Below are positions 1 to 11,204 of a DNA stretch of 64,000 nt, piece by piece; position 1 is the stretch's first letter, and each line of letters opens with the position of its first letter. The notes beneath the pieces were generated by a model, which searched no databases, was not told where the DNA came from, and was given only the letters and a program-made list of their open reading frames with translations. The position numbers and the translations under genes are program-made. The stretch lies in contig MU119213.1 of the NCBI GenBank assembly GCA_014904845.1, positions 310,001 through 374,000 on the forward strand, written 5' to 3'. The DNA is from Acephala macrosclerotiorum (lineage: Eukaryota > Ascomycota > Leotiomycetes > Helotiales > Mollisiaceae).

Positions 1-312
1 GCAAAGCTAGTGACAGCCTCAAGATATGTTCTGGGAAAACATAACCCAAGTTGGTTGCGAGTTAAGGTATGAAGTGCAGCCATGTTTCTTCATATCCTAT
101 CCAAAATTCAAGCCCTAGTTTCAGAGAAAAGTAAACTTCTTCACGCGCTCTACCTAGACGTAAGAATAACATGCACTCTAAACCAACCTTCAAATTTGGG
201 CATCATAGGCCTCTGCTTTCCCTTTGTGCCACACATCTCATTAACATCAATCTCAAAGCACTTCTTGTATTACAAATTTCTTTGGTAGTTCCATTGCTTG
301 CCCTGTTCTGGA

Positions 313-1075
313 TCAGGTCTGGATTCGGACAACTGATTCCCCACTCAGACGTCCTTCGATTTTCAACAGTTGCTCAAAATCTCCCACAAACACCTCTACT
401 TCCTCCCAAGTCCTGGGTTTCGCACCCTTACACTCAACATACTCATCAAGACGATACCTATGCTCACCCCTTCGGGCCCAACCTCGAGGACGAATGTATG
501 CGCGAACGAGCTCCACGGCTCCGACTAGCCTTTCTCTGCCAGCTCAAAAACATGCACATCCACCAAAGACACACCCAGAACTGTTGTCTTCTTTCCTAGT
601 CCTAAAGCAACGGACTTGGCATTTTCGAATGCAGATTGAAAGGATGTAGACAGGGTGCTGCCAATCTGAGGTAATGTTGGTAAGCCTCCCAAGCTCCTGG
701 ATTGGAACTTCATGGCTTTGAACATCGTGTCTTTCGAGGATGCGAGAATCAGCACGAGTGTCGCCGCTAGCTTGCAGGAGCTCCAGGATGGGTGAACCTA
801 AACCCCAGAATCCCAGAGTCAGTATGCTGTTTTCGAACGTAGTACAGCATCCCGGATGTTGGCGAATGTCCTGGATGCTTCTCCCGGACCGGAGGCAAAT
901 ATCTGGTGATCTCCCCGGTGAGTGCTTTGAAAAGAGACATGTTGGCTATTTGATCATGTTCAGATTAGGCAACTATATCTAACTTTTCTGCCATCGTTAG
1001 AGGCAGAATGGTTTGATCTACGTTTAGATTCCTGAGAGGTAGTTCAGGATAGTCACGAAGGAGGCGCATGATGAG
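313..1075 (-). CDS. Unresolved hypothetical gene or gene relic
   Basis: Not recognised. On the minus strand several coding-looking stretches follow one another. One starts with MRLLRDYPEL near 1070, one with MSLFKALTGE near 938, one runs about 755-525 (ending in a segment like DVHVFELAEKG), and the last runs 516-313 (containing VELVRAYIRPRGW). The last two are in different frames. A 51-nt intron with a GTGTGT donor and CTAG acceptor would join them at about 522-572; otherwise there is a frameshift there. All three frames are open over part of 750-940, so the 5' half cannot be fixed by eye. It may be a real multi-exon gene or an eroded one. Confidence 0.3.
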
Positions 1076-2050
1076 TTTGGTACTCTGTGTTGGAAACTCA
1101 AATCATGGAAGACTCGGAGGAAAAGCTTGTCTTGGGGAGGTTCTCAAGGCAAATGGTGAGGTGAGGGTGAGATATACCAAGTTCGTTTGCTACCTCTCCT
1201 TAGGCGACGGGAACATGCATTACGTCCTCGACTGAAGGTCTCAGATGATTAGAAGAAAATGGCATTCTCTAGTAAACATTTTGGGATGATATTCATTCTT
1301 GAATAGAGCTGTGGCTTAATTCTGAACCCACAAGAGACTTTCCCTGCACTCAGTCTTGCCTGGGTTTTCTGGGCCACTCTCTTCTGTCAGGGCTTTAATT
1401 GGTCGTATGTCCATCCAAACCCGGCCCTGCCTGCACAAGTCCAGATCGATCAGGCTAAAAATAGTGGCTTTCTCGATGCTTCAAGATCAGAGATGGATGC
1501 AGGCAAGCATCAATTTTCAGCAACTGTCTACCTCTCTTCCTGGACCAAATTGTTGATTTTTTCCATCCTTCCGATCTCTCTTCCGGGTACCCTGGCTGAT
1601 CTGATGTATCAAATTTCAAGATTTCTCATCTCCTTCTCTCAACAACTGCCGGAGGAGAATGTTTCCGTTGGGCCGAAGCATTCTCAAATCACCGCTTTTT
1701 CGTTTCGTTTCGACCCCCTCGCTTTCCATTATGTTTTTGAAATTAACATTTGATCAAAATACATTAGGTCAGAAAAACAATGAACATCTTTTCTAGACGC
1801 TCCAACCACCCATGCGACTTCCCAACTCTATTGCAAAAATCTCGTCTGCTAGGTGGCAGGGGCTTTGTGCTGCAGCAATAGTCCCGGGCCACGATCACAG
1901 CAGATATCAGAAATCAGGGTGTACTTCGGATAATACAACCTTGCAGTCATCACTAATTATAACCCCAAAGAATTCAAGTAAGAGAGAAGACAAAAAACAG
2001 GCAAAAGAACTTACTCACTTAGCCACCAAGGGGGGGGGAGAGCAAAAAAA
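1076..2050. other. Intergenic, no gene seen
   Basis: I see only short ORFs without family resemblance. A run of nine to ten G lies near 2030-2038 and a run of A just before the tRNA, at about 2044-2050. Confidence 0.5.
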
Positions 2051-2136
2051 GGGCTGAACTCGGGATTGAACCGAGGACCACGTACTTGTTTGTTAAACAC
2101 CCAAAGCACGTATTCTACCAACTGAACTACTCAGCC
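2051..2136 (-). tRNA. tRNA with ~13-nt intron, probably tRNA-Pro(TGG)
   Basis: Read on the minus strand it folds as a full cloverleaf. The acceptor stem GGCTGAG pairs with TTCAGCC (one G-U pair). TA fills positions 8-9. The D arm is GTTC/GAAT around AGTTGGTA. The anticodon stem CGTGC pairs with GTACG, the variable loop is TGGTC, and the T arm is CTCGG-TTCAATC-CCGAG. The discriminator base is C. The anticodon loop is 13 nt too long. Placing the intron after position 37, as in nuclear tRNA genes, gives anticodon TGG (Pro) and a self-complementary intron (TGTTT...AAACA). The C73 discriminator is usual for eukaryotic tRNA-Pro. The D arm is not the usual fungal tRNA-Pro D arm, so the isotype is less certain than the tRNA itself. 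Confidence 0.8.
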
Positions 2137-3874
2137 AATTTTGTATGTACAAGAAATGCTTATTTAAAACTATATGGTAAGTTCACAGCTAGTTTGTAGA
2201 AGGTTCGCCGGGTGAGTCAAGCGGGGTGGCGAAGTCGATGGCGCAGTCCAAGTCGGAATACGCCTAATCGATATAAAAAGCCAAAGGTCACGCAAGAAAT
2301 GAATTGATACTGTCCTATCTTCCAATCTTCCGAATGTTTCGCTAACTGGTTGGAGCAATTCCAATATAGGCATGACCTTGTGCCGAATCCAACAACTTAA
2401 TCTTCGCGAACTTCTCCGTTCACGAATGGAACGTGACCAACACTCTTCTTAAATTCGAAGGACTGTTCTATGGCACTTCTTGCCTCCGTCGACTGCTCGC
2501 TCAAAGCAGGAAAGGCAATATCTTGTGTTTCGAACAAGCGTTGCAGAAATGCACCGGAGTTCGTGTTTAGATTGCCCCCGTATACTAGATGTCCTCTGAA
2601 AGTGTTGTGCAGAATGAACATTAAAACTCTCTAGTTTCCAAGTATATTGTAGTAATGCGATATGGATAATGCTTCATGAAGAATGCTGGAAGTTTTGGTC
2701 ACGTTTTCACATAGTCAGAAGTTCAGATGTGTGTCATGATCATCACTGTAGAGTTTCGACGGCTTAATGGGCGCTAGTACTAGGTGTTCTGATTGCACAA
2801 GTCGTCATGAAGCAAAGGGAAACCTCAGTAGCAAGCCGAAGGCAGGCGGAATTTTAGTGTTGAACTTCGTTGCTCCTCAAAACGTTCAGCGAGACCCCAT
2901 GCCAAGACGTGACTTCCGTTTTTGCTTCACTCAAGCATACGCCAGGCAGTCCAATCTGCTAGTATCGACTGGTCAGATAACAGTGCGCACACTCTCTCGT
3001 CACTTTGAGAGGGAGCACGGTCGTTAGCGCGACTATAAGCTCCCCATTCGGATTCTTCCTTCGCTCCTCTTCTTCTTTTAAATCTCGCATCTGGCTTCAC
3101 CGCTCTCCTACGATGCATCTGGCGCTGTGTCCTTACCGCAACCCGAGCGCTGGTGCCTATGTGTTCCTTGCGTTCATAAAATGGGGTTTGAGATGATTCT
3201 TGTATCCATGACTATTCGAAGTATAGTACTTAAATCACTCTGCGCTATCCCTCTCGAAATTCTTACAGAGTGCTTGACTTTCTGATGATTGAGTGCCATC
3301 CGTAGTGACTCTCACATGAGGCAAAACGAATGGTTCTTCAGATTTCCACTGGTTTGGGAAAGTTGGAAAGGCACCAGACAGACGTGCCTTTCCTCGGCGT
3401 ACAGCTCGTGCCAACTCCAAATTTGCTGGCCGCGGGCCAAAGTCTCCAACGTGATCACGATGAGCTTATGGCATTAAGAAATAAAAGCTACGTATGCATA
3501 AGGAAAGAGAAAGAGTGCGAAAGAATAGAATCTGAAGGGAGGGTGCCTTAAAGTCGCGCTAGCTAAGCTAAGTATACGTAGAAGGAGGACGGAACTTCCT
3601 TCTCAAAGTGTCGAGGAAGCACCTATCACCCCGCTCCTCACTTGCCTCTTCAAAACCGAAATTGGGTTTCAAGTCTTCGCAGTCTAGTTCCTTCCCGTCC
3701 TTCCAACTTCTCGTAGACGTGAAGACTTGCCTCGCCCCACGGATTGTGACGGTCAACCACTGTAGAGGATTTACAAGATTGGTGCTGCACACACAACGAA
3801 TAAGCCACATTCCGAGTCCGAGGTCTCCATGTACAAATTTCGACAGTCCGTCCGATTTTGTAAGCTAACTAAAG
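2137..3874. other. Gene-poor stretch with orphan ORFs
   Basis: Two minus-strand ORFs could be fragments: 2397-2621 (74 codons, ending FVNGEVRED) and 3568-3810 (80 codons, containing WLTVTIRGARQVF and LDTLRRKF). Neither has a recognisable family or a convincing splice partner. The second lies just 3' of the photolyase gene on the same strand and could be part of its transcript. Nothing else is supported. Confidence 0.35.
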
Positions 3875-5886
3875 CTACGATTTCTTCTTCGCCTTTGTCA
3901 CATGGCCATCCGAGGTTCGTTGGCCACCCTTCCTCTTTTTACTTTTCAAAATATCACCACCTTTGTTGTCTCCTCCCTTCTCCTTCGCTCCACTTTCGTC
4001 CTCTTCAACTACTCCATTCTTCTCATCCCCACCATCAGGCCTATCTCGCACCTTCTCATCCCCATCAGCTTCATGTCCCATCTCATCCTCGAAATTATTC
4101 CCCTTAATAGGACCCTCATCATCATCATCATCAAACAACTTTCTCCACGTCCCATCAATAACCTTCGGATCGTCACCATACAACGCCACCTTATAAGCCT
4201 TCTTCAGCTCATCCAAACAAATCGTCCTCCTTTCCTTAAAATCAAACATTGGCTTCGGATAAGTCCCTTTCTTCTCCTCCTTCCCATCGCCTTCAATCCT
4301 CACACTAGCCTTCTTCTGATCCGCAATCGGTGCCTTCCACGGCTCATAAATGTACTTTTTATCCAGCCCCTTCAATTCAGGCACGTATCTCCTCACAAAC
4401 TTCCCCTCTTTATCCCACTTCTGCGGAAACGCAACGGGAGAATAACATCTATAAAACTGCGCAAAGAACGCAGTACAACTCAACCATTGCCAATTTCCTG
4501 CATTACAGGCAGTTTCATGGTCAAGCAGCCATTCTTCGAAAACCTCTGCTCCACGTTCCCAAGAGATGTAGCACCCGCCTCGAGTAAGGAAACATGCTAC
4601 AGCATGTCGGCCCAGGTGGTGAATCCAACCCTCTTGGCGGAGTTGGCGCATCAGGGCGTCGATCCAGGGAAAGCCTGTTCGGCCGTATTTCCAGCGCTGG
4701 AACCATTCTTCCGCTTGCGGGAAGTCGATATGGTATTCTCCCGTCACGATCTTGGTTTCGTGGTTTACTTTGCTGGGTAAGTGCCAGGGAATGAACCGAC
4801 AATGTGAATTGTAGAGTGTTTGGCCGAACGAATGCCCCAGAGAGGCTTGGGCGCCAAAGTACATGTCGCGGAAGAGAAGCTGGCCTGTTAGAGACACAGG
4901 GGGTTGAGAGGGCTTTCCGGAGTATTTGTCTACGACGTCTTGGACGCGCCAGTAGAATTCTCGGATGCTGAGACTGCCAAAGTGGAGGTGTGGCGAGAGG
5001 AGAGTGGTCGCTTGAGGCTTGAATGCTGTCGGTGCTGTGTTGGGCTTTTCGAATGTGGCGGTATATTTCTCGTTAGCGATGATCTTGTCTAGCATTTCTA
5101 GGGCAATTGTCTCTCCTCCTCGATGAGAACTCGTTGCTGCTGGAAAGCCAAGTTCCTCTAGTGTTGGGACGCTGAAGTCGCCATTTGGTCCTGATATCTT
5201 TTCATAAGACTTGTCCTCATGCTCCCTCGATCCACTGTTGAAGTCCGGAGCTGTCTCCGGATGGTGTTGCTCGAAATCCAAATTAGAATCTCCAGGGTCA
5301 GGCATGGACTTGGAGCAGGTATGGGCCGCGGAATCTTTCCAACCTTTGGCCCAGCAGTTTGTACCTGGCTTATGCTCATAGTTGGTTTCCCATGATTCTT
5401 CTCAACCAGTTGATCACTGTCCCAAAGAGTACGTCCTGACTGGACGATAACCTCCACTCCAGCTTCCCGTGCCAATTTCATGAGCTCCGTGTCTCGACCT
5501 CGTCCATATGTGTCCGTATCTTTCTCGAACACCAGATGAGTAATCTTCCATGCTTTAAACAGTTTCGGGAAGAGTGTTTGCGGCGCTTCGCGCATGACGA
5601 ACAGCTTCGATTTCTTGTTGATTTTGGTGATGGATTTGGAGAGATCATTTTGACAGTCTGTTCTGAGATTTGTCAGACAATTGAAAAAAGAAAAATAGAG
5701 CTGCGCTTACAGGAATTGCCATCTATTTACTCCGACTCTTGCTCTGTAAACATAATGAGGGTCCCAAGTCCAAACGGGCCAAAAAGCTTCAGCGTTCAAG
5801 TCAAGGGCGGCTTTCAGAGCAGGGGAATCATGCAGACGCAAATCGGTACGGAACCAATAGATTACCCTAGGCTCTGGCATGTTCAT
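3875..5886 (-). CDS. (6-4) photolyase / animal-type cryptochrome, apparent frameshift
   Basis: Flavoprotein of the cryptochrome/photolyase family, which repairs UV photoproducts or senses blue light using FAD and an antenna cofactor. Exon 1 begins with MNMPEP or MPEP (5886 or 5880) and holds the N-terminal WFRTDLRLHDSPAL motif. A 48-nt intron (5663-5710) follows. Exon 2 carries the Rossmann domain, then the FAD domain with GRTGFPWIDALMRQLRQEGW, HHLGRHAVACF (both active-site histidines of the (6-4) class kept), the NWQWLSC motif and YPKPMFDF. The last ~90 residues form an acidic tail ending in basic clusters (KSKKRK, KAKKKS), probably nuclear localisation signals. At about 5305-5310 the frame changes by one base inside a conserved PAPS-PMPDPGD linker, consistent with one C lost from a CCC proline codon. 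A 56-nt intron (GTACAA...CCAAG) would also restore frame but would delete conserved linker sequence. Family assignment is firm; whether the allele works is open. Confidence 0.85.
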
Positions 5887-6443
5887 CAGAAGTGTACTTG
5901 ATCGAATTATCCATCTGCAGAGAATCTGTGGAAACAATCTTGTGATGCGGAAGTTGTCAGCGTCATGCAGATTCCTAGTGCCAAATTGGTCCGTAGATCT
6001 CCCGAAACTAGCGCAGGGGTACAGCTGCCCTTAACAAAACCTCGATTCATCTAAGTTCCGTGAATCCTTTCGGAGGTACAACGTATTTGAAGATGTTTTG
6101 ATCATTCTCATTGATCCAATTTATAAGCTTGTCGTTTTTATAAGTCGTTGTGCAAATTTGTTGAGTAGTCGATGTCGGTTTTCCTCGTCATCTTCTTCAA
6201 AAGCATCGCCACATTATCGATCTGGGAAGGGGGCGTAGGCAGAGAGCCTAGCGGGAATATCCTTCAATGAACAAGGGTGTACAAAGCTGTCCGGTTCAGT
6301 GCAAATTCCGAGTATGTATTTTCGCTTTGAATGTTGTTTCGTCCCCAGGCAAGAATTTGGGTATTTTATTGGCCTGAACATCCATCAGTATCAAGATGAC
6401 TCCATTGGTAATGTCCTAGGGGCGTAATGTCGACGACAAGGGG
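5887..6443. other. Intergenic region between two minus-strand genes
   Basis: About 560 bp. It should hold the photolyase promoter and the 3' flank of the transcription-factor-like gene. No ORF or clear motif seen. Confidence 0.5.
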
Positions 6444-8516
6444 CTAAATCATACTTTTCGTAGTCTTTGCTTCTTCAATATGTGTCCACAAGGCTCGACC
6501 GAGATTTTGCCAGGCAGCAGGCCAGAGGAAGCTCTTCAGGATTGGTTCGGCTTGTTCCCAGAGCTGTAACTCCAGAGCATCCGTAAAGCTGAGTAGATGT
6601 GAAATAAACCACTCTCGCTCAGGCCGAGCTCCGGCTGCAACTCCGCCGACGAAGAGAACCCATATCATGGCTTTGGTGCTGCCCTCGTTGGAGTTGTAGC
6701 GTGTGATATCGTTGAGAACCATATTCATCGAGAATTGGAGTCGGGCCACTAATCGATCCTATTAAGGTCCGAGTTAGCATACTTTCTTTGTTGTTGCGAA
6801 GAGTGTAAGAAGGGCTTCGCTCATTAGGGGAACCTGCCATTATTCGGGCTCGGAAAGCGATGCCTCGAATGTAGTTGTCGAGGAAAATTGTGGCGGCTAT
6901 GCAACCAGATGCTGCGAACTTGCCTGGGCCCCAGGCATTCGACAGGGTGAGGAGGCTTCTCTCTACTAGGAACAACTTATCGCTGTCATAAATCTGCCGC
7001 CTCTTTCCCTCCTCGTTGTCCACTCGAGTGACTGGTCCCAATTCACTGAAATACTTCAAAGCAGTGAAGTCGTGCCTGAGCTCTTTGGTCATGTTTCCCA
7101 AGTCTAGTTCGTCAGGCATGGTCTGGCCACTGATCATGACACTTGGCCATTGCTCTTTAGCCTCAGCTGCCGTGTTAAACCAAGATATAGCGCGCGCGCA
7201 TTCGTCCGTGTCGAGTATTGCGATATTTGGGTTATTTCCTAGGGCATTTGCGCAGTTGAGGTCTGCCCTATCATAGGACTCTTAGTTGGACTCCGAGAGG
7301 GACTTTCTGAATTCATACCAAAGCAATAATCTTCTAATGTAGCGGTCCATGTCCGCAGTGATGCCCCCTCGTAAGGTTAGCAACCTATCAAGTCCCTTCA
7401 TGTGTGCCTCAATGGCTGCAACACTCCCGTTCGTCGCCTTCGAGGTCGTCAGGGTCGAAGAGCGAGATTGGATGGAGATACCTACTTCATAGCTCGACAA
7501 AGCTGCAACTGTCCCAAGAGTTCCGTCAGTCAGAGCATCACCAATGTTCTCTAGTCTCTCGTTGACCAATTTCATTGCTTCCATCCTGAATCGCAGCGCT
7601 TCGACTGGGTCGTTTTCCTGATGAGCAAGTCCATAGTCCCCGGCGTAGTGTGACAGAGCTACATGAAAAAGGGCAGTATCCTGGGTAGCAAGGAACAGCC
7701 ATTCTGTTCGTAACTGCCCCATGAGTCTAGAGGAAAGTATGCCGCGGTCCGCTAGTTACACCAATGATTAGTGTCTTCAACTTCACACACAGTGCTTCAA
7801 CAACCAGGACGGGTCTTGCACTGTAGCATGCATTCCTGGGAAGTACATGATCATTAGAGAATACTGGTGTTCCGGGCATACATACCAAAGTACAATAGAC
7901 GCTGCGTTGCAGGGCTGGGGGATGGTGGTAGAGTATTGAACGGGTCTACAACTCCTGAGCCGAAGAGCTGCGACCCGGGCCGGAAAATGACTTGGCCAAA
8001 TCGAGGCCACAGGGCTGTATGAGGTGCAGCAGCTGACCTTTCGCAGTTTCTGGCAGCAGCATGAAATGTTTGGGGAAATGATTGGCTGTTAAAGGGCTGA
8101 GAGTTTGAATCAGGTGGAATATGCGTAGACACGGAAGATCGAGCTCCAGCATCTTTGACTGCAACGTCATGTGTGGCTACAGAAGACGATCGTCTAGGCT
8201 GCTGGGCCACATTATCACTCTTTTTTCGTCTCCTCTTTAACTCATGCAACCCCTGTGGACCAACCTTGAAACGATGCGTTTGAGGTGGCCCAGTGTCGTT
8301 GGGTGCAGCAGAGGTGGGACTAGGCAGTGTGCTAGGTTGTCTTCGGCGATCTCTCTTCTCATAGAAGTCTCTCATAACATGAGATCTTATAACACTCCGA
8401 GCCTCTTCATCTCGATCTTGTGAGGGCTCACCAACCTCAACGAATCGAAATGTGTAGCCTTCCTTACCAACCCCCACGGCTGGCTGTTTGGCAGCCTCAG
8501 TAGCTGCATCGGGCAT
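6444..8516 (-). CDS. Fungal-specific transcription factor domain protein (no Zn2Cys6 cluster seen)
   Basis: Predicted 634-residue protein of a large ascomycete family. The N-terminus has the typical motif FRFVEVGEPSQDRDEE...RSHVMRDF, followed by a basic, low-complexity linker. The middle contains ALSHYAGDYGL, DPVEALRFRMEAMKLVNERL and HMKGLDRLLTLRGG, then FTALKYFSELG. Five exons: 7886-8516, 7791-7835, 7319-7751, 6838-7267 and 6444-6758, summing to 635 codons with stop. The 51-nt intron 7268-7318 removes an in-frame TAA and recreates the family motif RRLLLWADLN. Intron 7752-7790 is only 39 nt. The last intron seems to need a GC donor (ATG|GCAGGT) to give RIM-DRLVARLQ; a GT alternative would give RIMAVARLQ. 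A regulatory role is inferred from the family; no DNA-binding domain is visible. Confidence 0.8.
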
Positions 8517-9130
8517 ATCTGATTACAAGAGTCAGCGTACTGTCAGTATTACTCCCGCGGCGTTGAGCATACTTCCTAGTGCCAATGTTTGATATTGTCT
8601 ACATGGAGATGTCCAATCAAAAGATCGGTCATCTAGAAAGATGGCGTCCTGAATGGTGCTCCGGGCATGCGGCCAAAATCGTGGAAGCTCAATCCAAAGC
8701 AAGAGTGGAAATATTAAAGGACAAGCTTTCGGAAAGGGAAATTAACAAGGACTTTAGGTTCTTCCTTCCGTGACCAGATGGTAGAAGCTTCCTGGGTCGA
8801 TGGCTGGTAGGGGCTGCTTTCACCTGGCGCCTACGGTAATTTTCTTCACTTACCGATAGATAATACTCGGTGACGTTGATTTCTAAGTACCGACTTAACT
8901 ATCCGAGAGTCGGCATCGTGAATTCTGTATTTCTCGACCCCTCAATCGAGCTGGATGTACTGTCGCAGATTTTGGTCTATCACGTGCTTGCAGGGGAAGA
9001 GCGAACGTCCGCTTGGTTGGGTCGCTTAAATAGCGTGACAGAATTACTCCTTTTGGGCAAAGGTGTCTAACTGGTTCGAGGACTAGTGTTGAACAGCGAT
9101 GTCTTGAAGTACTAAACTTGAACACAACAA
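8517..9130. other. Intergenic, no gene supported
   Basis: Promoter side of the transcription-factor-like gene. ORFs at 8579-8773 (+) and 8895-9149 (-) are short and resemble nothing. Confidence 0.45.
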
Positions 9131-9317
9131 ATGGCTCCAAATCCTTCATACACCGCGAGGAGGCCCGCAGAAGACGAGATCGATATCAAAAGACGTCCAG
9201 ATCACCCTAAGCAAGGTACGAACAGCTGCGAAAAATCCAGCCCATAATTACTTCCTAAAAAAGAGTAATCCCACAGCCTCACAATTCACGATGCGAAAAC
9301 GAAACGGCACCTATTGA
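9131..9317 (+). CDS. Possible 41-aa small protein, two exons
   Basis: Not recognised. ATG at 9131 opens a stretch (MAPNPSYTARRPAEDE...) that runs to 9215 and meets a good donor (CAAG|GTACGA). A 61-nt intron with CTAAAA-like branch and CCCACAG acceptor leads to 9277-9317, ending RKRNGTY-stop. The frame is kept (126 nt in total). The product would be small, charged and without signal peptide or membrane segment. Support is only the start codon and intron signals. Confidence 0.28.
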
Positions 9318-9472
9318 GCGATGTTTGTCAGAGTATCATGGAAGACCCAGCACAAAAGTATCCTCAATTTGAATTTTGAACCCTAATACCACTCAACACA
9401 CGCCCATAAGTCACTTAGCCTCAAGACCAACACAAAGCAAGCACCCATGCACACATCGAAACCTGAGGCCAT

Positions 9473-10280
9473 CTACTCCAACCCACCTATCTTCTCGTCC
9501 TCGGAATACTCGTCATGGAGTTTCCAACCACCCTTACCAGCGTCCTGTCTGCCGAGAGGAGTAAGGTCCAGCAATCTGTTTGTGATAAGGATACCATCTA
9601 GGCCACGCGCATACGTTGAGTAGGAATGATAGAGCTCGGCCCCTTCTTTGTAGAAGACGCTCAAGCCTGGACGCTCTCCCTTGACGTCAGGAGGACTCGC
9701 CTTGTACTGGAATTGTGTCAGCATGTCTGCCATGACTACATGTGATGAACACATACGTTGTACACCGTTGGAGCGATGCTTGCGTCAAGGGTTACATGGA
9801 AGTCGTAATTGAAGTCTGACCCGGAGGAAGAAACCCAAGGGAGGTTCCATCCCATTCGCTTCTTGAAAGCTTCAATTTTATCAAGTGGGGCACGAGAGAC
9901 CAGCACCAAAGTAGTGTTGCGGGTATTCAAGTGGGCCAACGAAGAAGGCAGATTGTCACCGACAAAGCTACACCCTGTGCAGCCAGCATCGTCATCTGGG
10001 CCCAGCATGAAGTGGTATATGATGAGTTGCTTGCGGCCATCGAAGAGGTCTGACAATGTGACTTTTCCTTTGTGACTGTCGAAGGTGTACTGCTTTTCGA
10101 GCTTCACAATCGGGAAGTCTCGAAAGCTTGCATTGAAGACATCGTTGGCTCGAGTGGCTGCTTTCTCCTTTTCGAGAAGCTCTTTGCGGGCTGTGAGCCA
10201 CTCTTCTTGCGACACGATCTGGATGATGTGAGTAGTCAGAGACGTAAGTAACTTCAGAAGGTTCGTACCTTTCCTGGCAT
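9473..10280 (-). CDS. DUF899 thioredoxin-like fold protein
   Basis: 235-residue protein of the DUF899 family (thioredoxin-like fold, biochemical role unsettled). Seen motifs: YHFMLGPDDDAGCTGCSFVGDN with a CxxC pair, SRAPLDKIEAFKKRMGW, LPWVSSSGSDFNYDF, then GLSVFYKEG...YHSYSTYARGLD and LDLTPLGR, all in family order. Three exons: 10269-10280 (only ATG CCA GGA AAG), 9757-10218 and 9473-9706. The introns are 50 nt each with canonical ends, and the lengths give 236 codons. Cytosolic or small-organelle location is likely, since no signal peptide is seen. The gene is divergent from the 2EXR gene starting at 11205. Confidence 0.85.
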
Positions 10281-11204
10281 TTTGGATTCGTGTTTGTTGT
10301 CGGGTTTTGTTCTGATCAAGGAGTTGATAATTGTGGGAGTGAGTTGAGGAAACTAGCCCTCTTTAAATATCCCTCTTTCTTGCACACGTTGGCACGCCCG
10401 TGTTTATCTGCGGAAGAATAAGTCCTCCGTCTGACGCGCAAAAGAAAAGACAATCGCGATCCCATGCAGATACCATAGGTTTCTACCACAATTCGACGCG
10501 ACTTCACGTGTGCTTTCCTTGTCGCGTCGGATATGATTACTATTCTTCATGCGGGGTAGAGCTTTGGTATTGGTGACTGCAAGCCATGCGTACATTGCTG
10601 CCTGATTTCAAATTTTGCTGAGACTGCCACAAACTGCACAGTAGGGGCTTAAGCGAGGCTGGGGAATACGCCCATTGTCCGTCCTCCCTACTATATCTTT
10701 GTACTGCATACCCATTCTTCCCTTTATAGACATTCTGGAGAATTAGCATCCGCTCCGCTCCCGCTCCACCAAGATGCATGCTGTTCGACTTGTCCTATTG
10801 TGTTTCTGCACTGCACACTACCCCTCCTGTTTTTAGCTAGTGCTTTTAGCGATATACCTCGCTTTAAAATGTATTATAGATAATTATTTCCTGCTCTCTC
10901 TCAGCGGAAATTCACTTTCCTGCCGTTGAAACTGAGGAAGAAAATTATTTACATATTCAATTTCACAGTATCCGTTTATCTCACAGTGTCTTTGGCATAA
11001 CATACAATTCACCTCTTTGAAGACAAAACTTTTGACATTTAGACAAACTCTACCCCGGGGTCCATCACAGACACTCACTCTCCCACTTCCGCTCCGCGGA
11101 AACTCACCTTTACCACCTTGCTAGCAAGTTCGATTGACGAACAGTTACCTACCTTCTCAATTTCCCATTCTTATCCACCTACAATCACGGACAATCAAGT
11201 CAAG
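10281..11204. other. Divergent intergenic region
   Basis: About 920 bp between the DUF899 gene (minus) and the 2EXR gene (plus), so it probably holds both promoters. No ORF with family resemblance. Confidence 0.5.

Noticed and set aside
3902..4780. 292-codon plus-strand ORF
   Set aside because: Exact antisense of the photolyase C-terminal half; composition (Leu/Pro/Ile rich) is that of a shadow ORF.
7282..7284. In-frame TAA that seems to break the fungal TF-domain gene
   Set aside because: A 51-nt intron (7268-7318, GTATGA...GATAG) removes it and joins RRLLLW to ADLN, the family's conserved motif.
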